From Pelagibacterium nitratireducens (lineage in GTDB: Bacteria; Pseudomonadota; Alphaproteobacteria; Rhizobiales; Devosiaceae): a stretch of 64,000 nt of DNA. The position numbers were made by a program, and so were the translations under genes. Each line of letters starts with the position of its first letter. The stretch's first letter is position 1. Below are positions 37,371 through 45,843 of this stretch, piece by piece. Under the pieces are notes generated by a model. It saw only the letters and a list, made by a program, of their open reading frames with translations, made no database searches and was not told the origin of the DNA. Where the stretch lies: NCBI RefSeq assembly GCF_037044555.1, contig NZ_CP146275.1:434001-498000 (forward strand). Direction: 5' to 3'.

Positions 37371-37955
37371 TCAGGAAATGGAGTTCCAGCGCCGCGGATC
37401 GTTGGACGACATGGCGACAAGGGTGTGACCGGTCTGGTCGAAGGGCTTGATCTGGCTGGTGAGATTGTCGAGCACATAATCGCCGGCCGTGGTGCGCACA
37501 ACGAGCACCGCATGACCTTCACCGCGGGCGGTAAAGCCGATGGCCAGGCGCAGGGCGCCGGCGGGCACGCCGCGGGCGATCAGCTGGGCGCGCTTGTTCA
37601 TGGCGTAGTCCTTGCAGTCGCCAACCCGTGCGCCCACGGTCCAGACCTGGGTTGAACGCCTCTGGGGGCGGATCGAGGAGTTGACCGTGCGGTTGACGGT
37701 GTTGAGCGCGCTCATCAGATTGGTGTCCATCTGGAGCTGGGCGGCGGGGGCCGGAGCGCAATAGGACGGCGATGTCATGCAAAAGATCTGCAGACCCAAA
37801 GGAGCTGCGGTTGCCGATGCGGTTGAAATCCGCATGACCGAACCCGAGAGCCCGGTGCGATCTGTGGGCTGGGGAGCAAGGGCCAAGGACGGGGCTGATG
37901 CCAGGGCGAGGGTGAGCGCCAGAACGGCGCCGGAAACATAGGACGCGATACGCAT
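37371..37955 (-). CDS. Transglutaminase-like cysteine protease (BTLCP, LapG-like)
   Basis: A 194-residue protein with a signal peptide (hydrophobic AVLALTLALASAPSLALA, cleaved near residue 27) and a BTLCP/peptidase C93 domain. The catalytic triad reads Cys114 (VGDCKDYAMNK), His148 (GEGHAVLVV) and Asp163 (YVLDNLTSQ). LapG of this family clips large surface adhesins in the periplasm under c-di-GMP control. No adhesin or LapD gene is next to it here, so that role is only by family. GGAG lies 11 bp before the ATG. Confidence 0.85.
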   Translation of the reverse strand: MRIASYVSGAVLALTLALASAPSLALAPQPTDRTGLSGSVMRISTASATAAPLGLQIFCMTSPSYCAPAPAAQLQMDTNLMSALNTVNRTVNSSIRPQRRSTQVWTVGARVGDCKDYAMNKRAQLIARGVPAGALRLAIGFTARGEGHAVLVVRTTAGDYVLDNLTSQIKPFDQTGHTLVAMSSNDPRRWNSIS

Positions 37956-38175
37956 AATCGGTGGTTCTCCACAAACGGGAGCCCACAAAAGGGTCCTTCA
38001 GACCCCCGCAGCGCCCCCAAAGCTTTCTGCTGGGAACCATCCTGACATCCCCCCATTTCAAACTTGTCGATTGTTTGATTACAATTTGAGATAAATCAGA
38101 ATGGAACCATGCGGCGGGTGGGAACCTTGTTGATTTGGTTGCATTATTTGCAGGCGACGAACAAGGGCATGGTTA

Positions 38176-38204
38176 TTGACTCATGAATGACCCTGACGTA
38201 TGAA
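38176..38204 (+). promoter_or_regulatory. Sigma70-like promoter of secreted Ala-rich protein gene
   Basis: TTGACT at 38176-38181 and TATGAA at 38199-38204 are separated by exactly 17 bp. The predicted start of transcription lies about 35 bp before the ATG at 38249. Confidence 0.65.
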
Positions 38205-38248
38205 TTCAAATTGGAACGGTGCATTCTACGCCTGGAGGCGGCTTGAAC

Positions 38249-38662
38249 ATGATCAAATTTATTAAATCTGCGGCTGTAGCCGCGCTTCTGTCGGCGGCCG
38301 TCGTGGCGCCCGGTTATTCCCAGACAGTTGATACATCGGCGGTGGTGGCAGCTTGCGCACCAGTCGATGCTTCCGAGGATGCCTGTCTCGCTGCGATTGC
38401 GTCATTCAATGCCTCGCTGGCTGGACTTTCGGCCGCGGAAGCCGATGCTGCTCTGGGTGAACTCGCGGGCGCCCTCGCAGCCGCCTCGCTTGAAGAGGGA
38501 AGCAATTCGGCTGTGATCGCCGCCGGTTTGACCGCCATTGCCGCCGAGGTAACGGATCCCGAGCAGGCCGCGCAGATTATCCAGATTGCCGCGGCCGTCG
38601 AAACGGATGCCGATATTCCGGTTTTTGCGGTACCTGGCGGAACGCCTGCCAGCCCGAACTGA
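38249..38662 (+). CDS. Secreted alanine-rich hypothetical protein
   Basis: A 137-residue exported protein. A signal peptide is clear (KSAAVAALLSAAVVAPGYSQ, cleavage near residue 25). The mature part is acidic, rich in Ala, Ser and Glu and predicted helical, with two cysteines (VVAACAP, EDACLAAI) that could form a disulfide. No family is recognised. GGAGG lies about 10 bp upstream of the ATG, a good promoter precedes it and a terminator follows, so it is a well-defined single-gene unit. Confidence 0.7.
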   Translation: MIKFIKSAAVAALLSAAVVAPGYSQTVDTSAVVAACAPVDASEDACLAAIASFNASLAGLSAAEADAALGELAGALAAASLEEGSNSAVIAAGLTAIAAEVTDPEQAAQIIQIAAAVETDADIPVFAVPGGTPASPN

Positions 38663-38673
38663 TTTTGAAAAGT

Positions 38674-38697
38674 GCCCGCTCCGGCGGGCATTTTTTT
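38674..38697 (+). terminator. Rho-independent terminator
   Basis: GCCCGC (38674-38679), a TCCG loop, and GCGGGC (38684-38689) are followed by A and seven T residues. It ends the Ala-rich protein transcript and overlaps the end of the leftward hisC gene, on which strand only a short T-run follows. Confidence 0.88.
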
Positions 38698-39805
38698 ATC
38701 TGCTGATTTTCCTGATAATGTCTTCAAGGACATCGCAGGCAAGGGCGATGTCCTTTTGCGTTCCAACGCTCATTCTTATGCAGCGATTTAACCCTGGAAC
38801 GGCGGGTTTGCGGATGAAAACGCCGCGGGCCTGCATCTCGGTAAGCACCATGGTCGCGTAGGTGTCGTCGGCGTCACAATCGATCGCTACAAAATTGGTG
38901 GCCGAGACGATGGGCTTTAGGCCCAGGCCTCGGGCGCGCGTGATGATTTCGTCGCGACCGGCGGCGATGGCAGCGAGAGTCTGGGCAAGATAATCTTGAT
39001 CGGCCAGCGCTGTGACAGCGGCGATCTGGGAAAGTTTGGTGACCCCGAAATGGTTGCGGATGCGATCGAAACCGGCGATGGCGTGCGGGGTGCCGATGGC
39101 ATATCCAATCCGCATGCCGGCAAGACCATAAGCCTTTGAAAATGTACGATATCGCAAAAGGTTGGGGCGCATCAACGCCATAGGCGGCAGCGTGCTGGCG
39201 GGTGCGGTTTCGCCATAGGCCTCGTCGAGGATGATCAGCGTATCGGCGGGGATTGCGTCGATGAAGTGGGTGATCTCATCGGCGCTCCACCATGTGCCCA
39301 TGGGGTTGTCGGGGTTGGCGAGGTAGACGATTTTGGGCCCGACATCCAAAACAGTGTCCAAAAGACCTGAAAGGCTTTCGCGGTCTTTTTCGTCGTAGGG
39401 AATTTTGACAAGTTCTGCGCCCTGGGCTGCGACGTGGTAGTTGAAGGTGGGGTAGGCGCCCAGCGAGGTCACGACCTTGTCGCCCGGTTCGAGATAGAGC
39501 CGGCAGGTGAGCCCAAGCAGGCCATCGATCCCTTCACCGATGGCGATGGTTTCCATCGGCGTGCCCAGATGGCGAGCAAGCGCCTCTTTGAGTTCATGAT
39601 TTTCAGAATCGCCATACGTCCACACGTCGGGTGCGGCCTCGGCGATGGCAGCGATGACCTTTGGGGACGGGCCGAAGGGGCTTTCGTTGGCGCCCAGCCG
39701 TGCCCTCAATTTGATGCCCGTCTTGCGCTCGATGACCTCCGGGCCAACGAAAGGGACGGTGGCAGGGAGGGACGCGATAATGGCGGAAAGATCAGGTCCG
39801 GCCAT
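38696..39805 (-). CDS. hisC: Histidinol-phosphate aminotransferase family enzyme
   Basis: A fold-type I PLP aminotransferase of 369 residues. It has LGANESPFGPSP, the Asn of LANPDNPMGTWW, the Asp-x-x-Tyr of ILDEAYGE, and the PLP lysine in TFSKAYGLAGMRIGYA. HisC transfers the amino group between glutamate and imidazole-acetol phosphate. The next gene is unrelated to histidine synthesis, so another substrate (aromatic amino acids or a sugar ketone) is possible. ATG 39805 has GAGG 6 bp upstream and is preferred over 39829. It lies 40 bp after the COG4091 gene, which is on its left in transcription order. Confidence 0.8.
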   Translation of the reverse strand: MAGPDLSAIIASLPATVPFVGPEVIERKTGIKLRARLGANESPFGPSPKVIAAIAEAAPDVWTYGDSENHELKEALARHLGTPMETIAIGEGIDGLLGLTCRLYLEPGDKVVTSLGAYPTFNYHVAAQGAELVKIPYDEKDRESLSGLLDTVLDVGPKIVYLANPDNPMGTWWSADEITHFIDAIPADTLIILDEAYGETAPASTLPPMALMRPNLLRYRTFSKAYGLAGMRIGYAIGTPHAIAGFDRIRNHFGVTKLSQIAAVTALADQDYLAQTLAAIAAGRDEIITRARGLGLKPIVSATNFVAIDCDADDTYATMVLTEMQARGVFIRKPAVPGLNRCIRMSVGTQKDIALACDVLEDIIRKISR

Positions 39806-39844
39806 GGTTTTCCTCAATGTGACGCTCAAATGACCCTCTGTGCA

Positions 39845-41185
39845 TTAGACCCCAACGGCCAGCGAACCGAGGCCGAACATGGCATCTTGACGCTGTCTGA
39901 GCGCAAAAAGCTTGGTCGAAATGTCGGGCGCGGCGTTGGCGGCGGTCAGAAGTTCACCCTTTTTTACCGGTGCGGTGACGCGTCCGCCTTCAAGCAGGCC
40001 AACGGGAATGGCGCGGGCGGCGCGGGCATCGGCAATCGTCATGGTCCAGGAGCGATAGCAGGTCTCGCCGATGGCATCGAAAATTTCACCGACGGCGAGA
40101 TCGCGCTTGGCCAGGGCGCACACCTCGGCGACCTGATTGGCGAGCGGTACCATATCGGGTTTGCCATAGAGCATGATGCGTGCCGCAGTGAGCGGCACTT
40201 CGAGACTTGTGAGGTGATAGGGGCGGTAAAACCCGTAATAGGGACCGACCCCGACGTGAAGATCATCCATGCGTTCGACAACGCGCGGATGGGTGGCTTT
40301 GGCGACGACGAAGACGCCAGGGGCCACGCCCTTGCCGATCGTGTAATCGACAACGCCTGATCTTTCGAGTACGCCGCCATCGGCGTGCGGGATCAAAACC
40401 TTCGGCAGGGTTTCACGGTCGGCGTTTGGGCCGTGCATGCCGGGCCGGTCGGGGACGAGCCCTGTGGCGTTGGCGATGGCGGCCATTTCCACCATGGTTT
40501 TAGACCCATCGATGAACTCGACGAGCATGCGCGGATTCATGTTACGCCGGGTCGCTTCCTCGCGATAATCGTCGGGCACCGCGTTGTGGTTTAGGGGATT
40601 GTTCTTGCCTTTGCCGGCGGCGACGATATCGAGCCCGAGGGCGGAACAGAATTCGATCAGCTCCATACACGAGGAGGGCTCGTCCCCGGCGCCGACCGAA
40701 TAGATGACCCCGAGCCTGTCGGCTTCGTGCTTGAGGTAAGGGCCAATGGTGACGTCGGCCTCGACATTCATCATCACCAGATGTTTGCCGTGCTCCATGC
40801 CGAGCAGGTCGAAATCGGCGCCAACGCCGGGCTTGCCGGTGGCGTCGATGATGACATCGATCTCGGGAGCGGTGACCATCAGTTCAGTATCGGCGGTGAC
40901 GGCGATCCGCCCGGTATCGATGGCAGCGCTCATGGCCGAACGGGTGCCCACCTCACTGGCGTGAGCTTTGCCCTCGCCCGCGCCATAGGCGATATCCATG
41001 GCGGCCATGGCGGTATGGGGGCGGCGGGTGGCGATGGCGGCGATTTCGATGCCGGCCATCAGCGAGACCTGAGTGACCAGATCGGTGCCCATTTCGCCCG
41101 ATCCGATGATGCCCAGACGGACCGGCTTGCCGGTGTCTTTCAGGCGCTCGAGGTCGCGCGCGATACCCGTTTTGGAAACTGTCAT
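39845..41185 (-). CDS. Homoserine-dehydrogenase-like oxidoreductase with SAF domain (COG4091 type)
   Basis: A 446-residue NAD(P)-dependent protein. The Rossmann motif is RLGIIGSGEMGTDLVTQV, the middle contains VSVGAGDEPSSCMELIEFC-like sequence and AAGKGKNNPLNH, and the C-terminal SAF-like part has AIPVGLLEGGRVTAPVKKGE. Proteins of this type act on sugar-acid or branched tetrose/pentose intermediates in several proteobacteria; the substrate here is unknown. ATG 41185 follows AAGGG. It is probably cotranscribed with the aminotransferase gene downstream. Confidence 0.75.
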   Translation of the reverse strand: MTVSKTGIARDLERLKDTGKPVRLGIIGSGEMGTDLVTQVSLMAGIEIAAIATRRPHTAMAAMDIAYGAGEGKAHASEVGTRSAMSAAIDTGRIAVTADTELMVTAPEIDVIIDATGKPGVGADFDLLGMEHGKHLVMMNVEADVTIGPYLKHEADRLGVIYSVGAGDEPSSCMELIEFCSALGLDIVAAGKGKNNPLNHNAVPDDYREEATRRNMNPRMLVEFIDGSKTMVEMAAIANATGLVPDRPGMHGPNADRETLPKVLIPHADGGVLERSGVVDYTIGKGVAPGVFVVAKATHPRVVERMDDLHVGVGPYYGFYRPYHLTSLEVPLTAARIMLYGKPDMVPLANQVAEVCALAKRDLAVGEIFDAIGETCYRSWTMTIADARAARAIPVGLLEGGRVTAPVKKGELLTAANAAPDISTKLFALRQRQDAMFGLGSLAVGV

Positions 41186-41331
41186 GACCCTTTGGGGCTC
41201 TTTATGCCATTTGAAGCGGAAGATGTCGGGCCTGTCTAAATCATTTTTGTTGGCATTGGAAATAGAGCGGGAACGTCTTTCCTTCGTCCGCACTTGCCAT
41301 CACTATGAACGAACAGAACAGGGGATGGTTC

Positions 41332-42387
41332 ATGGACGAGATTTCCACTTCGATCGAAGGGGCATGCGGGGTCATCCGGCTAACGCGGCCCAAAGCGATC
41401 AACGCGCTGAGTGCCGACATGATCGGGGCGGTGCGCTATGCGCTCGACGAATGGGATGAAAACGAAGACGTGCGCGCCGTTCTGATCGAAGGCGAGGGCG
41501 AAAAGGGGCTTTGCGCGGGCGGGGATGTGCGCAGGACCCGCGAGATGGCCATGGCGGGGGAGACACGGACGGTCTTTTCGTTTTTTGCCGACGAATACGA
41601 CATGAACGGGCTGATCGCGACCTATCGCAAACCCATCGTTGCCTTCCAGCACGGCATTGTCATGGGCGGGGGGATCGGAATTTCATCCCATGCCCGCTAC
41701 AGGATCGCGACGCCCACCAGCCGGTTTGCCATGCCCGAAGGGGGCATCGGGTTTTTCTGCGATGTTGGAGTCAACGCCATTCTCTATAAGACCACCGAGG
41801 CGCGGGCGCTGGCCTTCCTGCTTTCGGGGCAGACGGTGGGGGCGGCAGATGCGATTGCGCTCGGTCTTACCGATACGGTGGTGCCCGAGGACGCGCTGGC
41901 CGGCCTGCGAGCGCGTGTTATCGAAGCGGCGCAGGCGGGTGATCCCGATACGGCGATTGCGGCGCTGATCCAGTCGGAATCGGTTGATGCAGGGCAAGCC
42001 GATTTTTGCGGACTGGCGGATTCGCTGGCTCCGATCTTTGCCGCTACGAATGCCGAAAAGATCATCGAGGGGTTGCTCGACTGGTCCGAGGATGGCGACC
42101 CGGGCGCTGCGGCGCTCCATGCATCGATTGCCCGCCATTGCCCGACCTCGCTGGTGGCCATTGTGCTCTCGCACCGGCAGGCGCGGCACAAGCGCGATGT
42201 GCGGGCCATCCTCGATGACGATCTGGCCCTGGCCCGCTACATGGCCATGCGCCCCGATTTCGCCGAAGGGGTGCGCGCGGTGCTGGTGGACAAGGACAGA
42301 GCGCCCAAATGGGCGCCCGAGCGGCTGGCCGATGTGGACACCGATGCGCTGGAGCGCGTGCTGGGGGAGGCGGAGGCGGTGGGCTAG
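41332..42387 (+). CDS. 3-hydroxyisobutyryl-CoA hydrolase (crotonase family)
   Basis: A 351-residue crotonase-fold protein. Oxyanion-hole segments are KGLCAGGDVRR and HGIVMGGGIGISSHARYRIA, followed by SRFAMPEGGIGFFCDVGVNA. The DVG and the C-terminal extension (ARYMAMRPDFAEGVRAVLVD, KDRAPKW) distinguish HIBYL-CoA hydrolases of valine degradation from simple enoyl-CoA hydratases. AGGGGA is 8 bp before ATG 41332; an ATG 27 bp earlier is less likely. It is divergent from the COG4091 gene. Confidence 0.86.
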   Translation: MDEISTSIEGACGVIRLTRPKAINALSADMIGAVRYALDEWDENEDVRAVLIEGEGEKGLCAGGDVRRTREMAMAGETRTVFSFFADEYDMNGLIATYRKPIVAFQHGIVMGGGIGISSHARYRIATPTSRFAMPEGGIGFFCDVGVNAILYKTTEARALAFLLSGQTVGAADAIALGLTDTVVPEDALAGLRARVIEAAQAGDPDTAIAALIQSESVDAGQADFCGLADSLAPIFAATNAEKIIEGLLDWSEDGDPGAAALHASIARHCPTSLVAIVLSHRQARHKRDVRAILDDDLALARYMAMRPDFAEGVRAVLVDKDRAPKWAPERLADVDTDALERVLGEAEAVG

Positions 42388-42488
42388 GGCTTCCCATTTG
42401 GGGACGGTCAGACTGGCGGTCTATTTAAGATCAAAAGATCTAAATGAAGCCGACGGCTTTCGTCCTGCCGATAAGCTGTAAAATCGAG

Positions 42489-42519
42489 TTGACTATATAA
42501 CAAGTTCTCTATATAGAGA
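42489..42519 (+). promoter_or_regulatory. Promoter and palindromic operator of ArsR operon
   Basis: TTGACT at 42489-42494 and TATAGA at 42512-42517 are 17 bp apart. The -10 lies within the perfect 14-bp palindrome TCTCTATATAGAGA (42506-42519), which extends imperfectly to GTTCTC and GAGAAC. The GTG start codon is 12 bp further on. This is a textbook autorepressor position. Confidence 0.75.
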
Positions 42520-42531
42520 GAACGTTCTAAA

Positions 42532-42900
42532 GTGAATGGATTTCCGATTTTGCTCGACCAAGCCTTTGCCGCCCTTGCTGATCCGACGCGCCGTGCCATC
42601 ATCGCGCAATTGGCTGATGGTGAGGCAACGGTTCAGGATCTGGCACGACCCTTCTCCATCAGCCAGCCAGCGATTAGCCGTCACCTCAAGGTATTGGAGG
42701 AGGCAGGGCTCATCGAGACGAGGGTCGATGGTACGGCACGACCGCGCCGGCTCAAGCCAGAGGCAGTCGCGGAACTTTGGGACTGGCTGGGCCAGTACCG
42801 CGCGCTTTGGGAAGTCCGGTTCCGCAAGCTCGACGCGGTTCTCGATGACATGGCGCGCGAAGCCGGCACTTCCGCAACCAAAGGTAAGGAAGACCAATGA
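42532..42900 (+). CDS. ArsR-family transcriptional regulator
   Basis: A 122-residue winged helix protein starting at GTG 42532. The DNA-binding helices are ADPTRRAIIAQLADGEATVQ, PFSISQPAISRHLKVLEEAG and the wing LIETRVDGTARPR. There are no metal-binding cysteines, so it belongs to the non-metal ArsR subgroup commonly paired with AHSA1 proteins. The stop overlaps the next ATG by 4 bp. It probably binds the palindrome at 42506-42519. Confidence 0.88.
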   Translation: MNGFPILLDQAFAALADPTRRAIIAQLADGEATVQDLARPFSISQPAISRHLKVLEEAGLIETRVDGTARPRRLKPEAVAELWDWLGQYRALWEVRFRKLDAVLDDMAREAGTSATKGKEDQ

Positions 42901-43376
42901 ACAAGGATCTTGCTGACGGACAGGTTCAGGTTGCGCAGCAGGGCGATACCGATATCGTCGTTCGCCGCAGTTTCACCCATCCACCTGCCCGGGTCTGGCG
43001 GGCGATGACAGATCCTGCGATCCTGCCCAGATGGATGGCAACGCTCGACGCCATGACGGGCTGCCAGATTGACGCGCGGCCCGGCGGCAGCTTCCGCTAC
43101 GACTTTGCCGGCGAGGGCCGCGCGTTCTATTTCTCAGGTCCGGTTCTCCAGGCGGATGCACCGCGCCACATGGCGGTTGTCGAGTATTTCAACGACGATC
43201 CCGCGTCGGAAACGCATGTGAAAACCGATCTGGCGGAAGAGGGAACCGGCACCCGAATGACCGTCGTGATGCGCTGGCCCAACGCTGCGGCGCGGGAGGC
43301 CGCCGTTGCGTCCGGCCGGACCCATGGCCTTGATGAAGTTTACGGCAGGCTTGACGCGGTGCTGACCGAGGGCTGA
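42897..43376 (+). CDS. AHSA1-type SRPBCC domain protein
   Basis: A 159-residue START-like (SRPBCC) protein with the AHSA1 signature: RRSFTHPPARVWRAMTDPAI, then DARPGGSFRYDFAGEGRAFY, and a C-terminal helix (REAAVASGRTHGLDEVYGRL). These proteins bind small hydrophobic ligands and often accompany ArsR regulators in stress or drug-response operons. Coupled to the ArsR gene by ATGA. Confidence 0.86.
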   Translation: MNKDLADGQVQVAQQGDTDIVVRRSFTHPPARVWRAMTDPAILPRWMATLDAMTGCQIDARPGGSFRYDFAGEGRAFYFSGPVLQADAPRHMAVVEYFNDDPASETHVKTDLAEEGTGTRMTVVMRWPNAAAREAAVASGRTHGLDEVYGRLDAVLTEG

Positions 43377-43477
43377 GGCCGGCCGCTATCGAATTACACG
43401 ATCACGTGCGACGCAGATGAACAGCACCTGCGTGACCGAACACCCACGCCAATCCGGCGACACCAGAGGAGGCGGAC

Positions 43478-43882
43478 TTGAACAAAGGCAAAATTGCTTA
43501 CTGGATCAGCACGGGTTTGTTGTGCCTGATCTACGGCTTGGGCGCTGTCACTTACATCATGCAGCGGACAATGGTGGAGGACGGCTTTGTCCAGTTTGGC
43601 TATCCCGCTTACCTTGTCACCGTGCTTATCGTGGCCAAGATCGCCGCTCCGTTGGCCATACTGTCACGAGTTTCCGTGCAGCTCAGCGACCTCGCCTATG
43701 CCGGCATGCTGTTTCATTTGCTGCTGGCCCTGTCGGCTCATCTGAACGTGGGTGACGGTGGTTTCGTTCCGGCGATCGTTGGCCTGGCGCTGCTGGCCAT
43801 ATCCTTCCTCACGCAAAACCAGGGCCGCAAGGTTCCCTCGCCCAACGTACCCCCTGCATTCGCAAACCGGCAAATCGCCTGA
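43478..43882 (+). CDS. DoxX-like membrane protein
   Basis: A 134-residue protein with four hydrophobic segments, starting KGKIAYWISTGLLCLIYGLG and continuing with YPAYLVTVLIVAKIAAPLAI, matching the DoxX_2 family. ATG/TTG choice: TTG at 43478 with GAGGAGG 8 bp upstream is used. Such proteins are frequent neighbours of ArsR/AHSA1 pairs. The function is not well established. Confidence 0.78.
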   Translation: MNKGKIAYWISTGLLCLIYGLGAVTYIMQRTMVEDGFVQFGYPAYLVTVLIVAKIAAPLAILSRVSVQLSDLAYAGMLFHLLLALSAHLNVGDGGFVPAIVGLALLAISFLTQNQGRKVPSPNVPPAFANRQIA

Positions 43883-43902
43883 TTTCCTGAAGGGGCCTGG
43901 AA

Positions 43903-44526
43903 GTGACTACCATTTCTTCAGTAAAAGTGACGCCATACCTGGTTGCCGATCTGCTTGCCGAAGGCGAACGCATGCCTGTCAACGTGCATGTCATTGACCA
44001 TCCCGATGCACGAATCCTGGTGGATACGGGTATACGGGAGCTGCATCCGGCAGCGGCGGATATGGACCCCCGGCTCTATCCACTGCGTGAGCAGAACTTC
44101 GATTTCGCCAGCATCGATATGGTCGTCAACACGCACCTGCACTTCGACCATTGCGGCAACAATCATCTGTTTGCCGGCAAACCAATCTATGTGCAACGCC
44201 GGGAGTTGGAGGACGCGCGCAGCAAGCAGGGCTACACGATCAATGAGTGGGTCGATGCACCGGACATCGAGTATGTGATGGTCGACGGTGAGTTCGAGCT
44301 GCTGCCCGGCGTGCGCCTGGTCCCCGCACCGGGGCATACGGACGGCATGCAAGTCGTGGTCATCGAAACAGGCGGGCGACCCATCGTGGTCGGCGGCGAT
44401 GTTGGAGTGTGGTTTGGCGAGCTGGATGAGCCCAGTTCAGAGGGCCAGCTCCGCGTATTGGCTCTAAATCCAGAGGCGGTTTGGCTTACCCATGTAAACG
44501 AGGCCTGGCGTCCCCGCAGCGTCTAG
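43903..44526 (+). CDS. Metallo-beta-lactamase-fold lactonase (AHL lactonase-like)
   Basis: A 207-residue MBL-fold hydrolase starting at GTG. The dinuclear metal motif is THLHFDHCGNN (His78, His80, Asp82, His83), with further ligands in PGHTDG, VGGDVGVWF and WLTHVNE. The order and size resemble N-acyl-homoserine lactonases (AiiA/AttM type), which open the lactone ring of quorum-sensing signals. Related MBL proteins open other lactones, so quorum quenching is a hypothesis. It closes the ArsR-AHSA1-DoxX group. Confidence 0.78.
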   Translation: MTTISSVKVTPYLVADLLAEGERMPVNVHVIDHPDARILVDTGIRELHPAAADMDPRLYPLREQNFDFASIDMVVNTHLHFDHCGNNHLFAGKPIYVQRRELEDARSKQGYTINEWVDAPDIEYVMVDGEFELLPGVRLVPAPGHTDGMQVVVIETGGRPIVVGGDVGVWFGELDEPSSEGQLRVLALNPEAVWLTHVNEAWRPRSV

Positions 44527-44685
44527 CGTTTCCGCTTGTCGCAGATTGAAGGAGGCCGACGCCAGTGCCTTCAACAGAACGGTTCGACATATCGTCCGTT
44601 CGGTCTTGAACCTTGGCGATGCTGACGCGTCGCGCTCCGGTGTATTTGCGGCGGCAACGGGCTGGAAGGACCGTGTCTGGTGCCT

Positions 44686-45303
44686 TTAGTGCTGTGCCAG
44701 GGCAGGGGGGTTGGATGGGGATTTCGGTGCTGTGGCGACCGCGGCGAAGTAGAAGTCGAGCATCGCGTTGAGCGGCGCCGGATCCCGTTTCAGGCGGCTG
44801 CGCAGGGCGGCACCTTCCCAGCAATTGACCACAAGATTTGCCATGTGGCGCGGATCGGCCTCCGGCGCCAGGTCACCTCTGGCCCGCGCCTGCTCCATGC
44901 AGTCGGCGATGCGGCTGGCGATCGTGCTCAGGCAGGCTTCGATCTTTTCCTGGAAGATGGGGCTGACGCCCGATAGCTCCTGGCCGAGGCCGCCGAGCAT
45001 GCATCCGAGATAGCCGTCGTCTTGATATTTGTCGCGCGTGGATTCAAAGAATTTGCGGACACGATCAAGGGGGGCCAGGGAAAAATCGCCAAGCGTCTGG
45101 TCGAGGCCCTGATGGACCTCGACCATGTAGCGCTCGACCACCTGCAGGGCAAAATCTTCCTTGCTGGCGAAGTGATGGTAGAACGACCCCTTGGGCGTGC
45201 CGGTTTCCCTGAGCACGGCCTGGACGCCCAGGTCGTTGTAGCCGTGGCGCAGGAGCATGCTCAACCCCGCCTTGAGCATGCGGTCCTTGGTGGGTTCATT
45301 CAT
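44686..45303 (-). CDS. TetR-family regulator (AcuR/NemR-like)
   Basis: A TetR-family protein of 205 residues from ATG 45303. The DNA-binding part has AGLSMLLRHGYNDLGVQAVL and GTPKGSFYHHFASKEDFALQ, the wording of AcuR/NemR-type sensors of reactive electrophiles. The C-terminal ligand domain includes YLGCMLGGLGQELSG with a Cys often used for sensing. An 18-bp tandem duplication at the start adds an alternative ATG at 45321, 6 codons earlier. It probably binds the palindrome at 45844-45859, upstream of the adjacent cupin gene. Confidence 0.86.
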   Translation of the reverse strand: MNEPTKDRMLKAGLSMLLRHGYNDLGVQAVLRETGTPKGSFYHHFASKEDFALQVVERYMVEVHQGLDQTLGDFSLAPLDRVRKFFESTRDKYQDDGYLGCMLGGLGQELSGVSPIFQEKIEACLSTIASRIADCMEQARARGDLAPEADPRHMANLVVNCWEGAALRSRLKRDPAPLNAMLDFYFAAVATAPKSPSNPPALAQH

Positions 45304-45336
45304 CAAAATATGTCCAGTCATCAAAATATGTCCAGT
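45301..45336. repeat. Exact 18-bp tandem duplication across the TetR start codon
   Basis: The 18-bp unit CATCAAAATATGTCCAGT occurs twice without a gap, at 45301-45318 and 45319-45336. Because 18 is a multiple of three, the copy adds six in-frame codons (M-T-G-H-I-L) before the regulator. It duplicates the start codon and whatever operator or ribosome-binding element lies there. Confidence 0.92.
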
Positions 45337-45415
45337 CCATAATCCTTCGACATGGAAGGTCGGCCTTCAGGCGCCGAAGGTCAAGGGTGCCGGCGCGGGC
45401 ACAGGTCCCAGCGGC

Positions 45416-45778
45416 TCAGTGCTGGTGTTCGGGCGGTGCAAACAGGATCAGTTCCACGCGGTTGTCCCCTTCGACATAGGCGTCGTGGCCCGGCGGGATC
45501 TCAAAGAAATCACCGGGTGCAATCTTTGTGTTCGCCCCGGTATCGAGCATGCGGACGACGAGGGTGCCGGCGATACAATAACCGGTGTGGTGCATTGGAC
45601 ATGAATCGGGATTGCCGAGCAGGGGCTTTTCGTTCTTCTCCCAGGTCCAGCCCGGTTCGAACACTGCATGCATGCCGGTCGCTCCGGTCTCCATCTTGAC
45701 GATGGCGATGCCTCCGCATTCTTCCATATCGAGCAGGTCGTCGGGCTTATCGAAGCGGCGTGTTTCGATTGCTGTCAT
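45416..45778 (-). CDS. Cupin-domain protein
   Basis: A 120-residue single-domain cupin. The first motif is seen around HHTGYCIAGTLVVRM, and the second around PGDFFEIPPGHDAYVEGD, with His and Glu/Asp residues suited to bind a metal. The end PPEHQH is histidine-rich. Small cupins of this type act on or bind small organic compounds; no substrate can be assigned. It is likely controlled by the TetR-type palindrome 66 bp upstream of its start. Confidence 0.8.
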   Translation of the reverse strand: MTAIETRRFDKPDDLLDMEECGGIAIVKMETGATGMHAVFEPGWTWEKNEKPLLGNPDSCPMHHTGYCIAGTLVVRMLDTGANTKIAPGDFFEIPPGHDAYVEGDNRVELILFAPPEHQH

Positions 45779-45843
45779 GGCGTCATCTCCTCTCTCCTTG
45801 CTGGTGACGAAGTGGTGTCGATCACAGCCGACTTCGTCACTAT

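Noticed and set aside
39434..40360. Rightward open frame of about 300 codons opposite hisC and the COG4091 gene
   Set aside because: It spans the junction of two real leftward genes as a shadow and resembles no family.
45301..45336. Possible start of a CRISPR or longer satellite array
   Set aside because: Only two copies of an 18-bp unit with no spacer; it is a simple tandem duplication.
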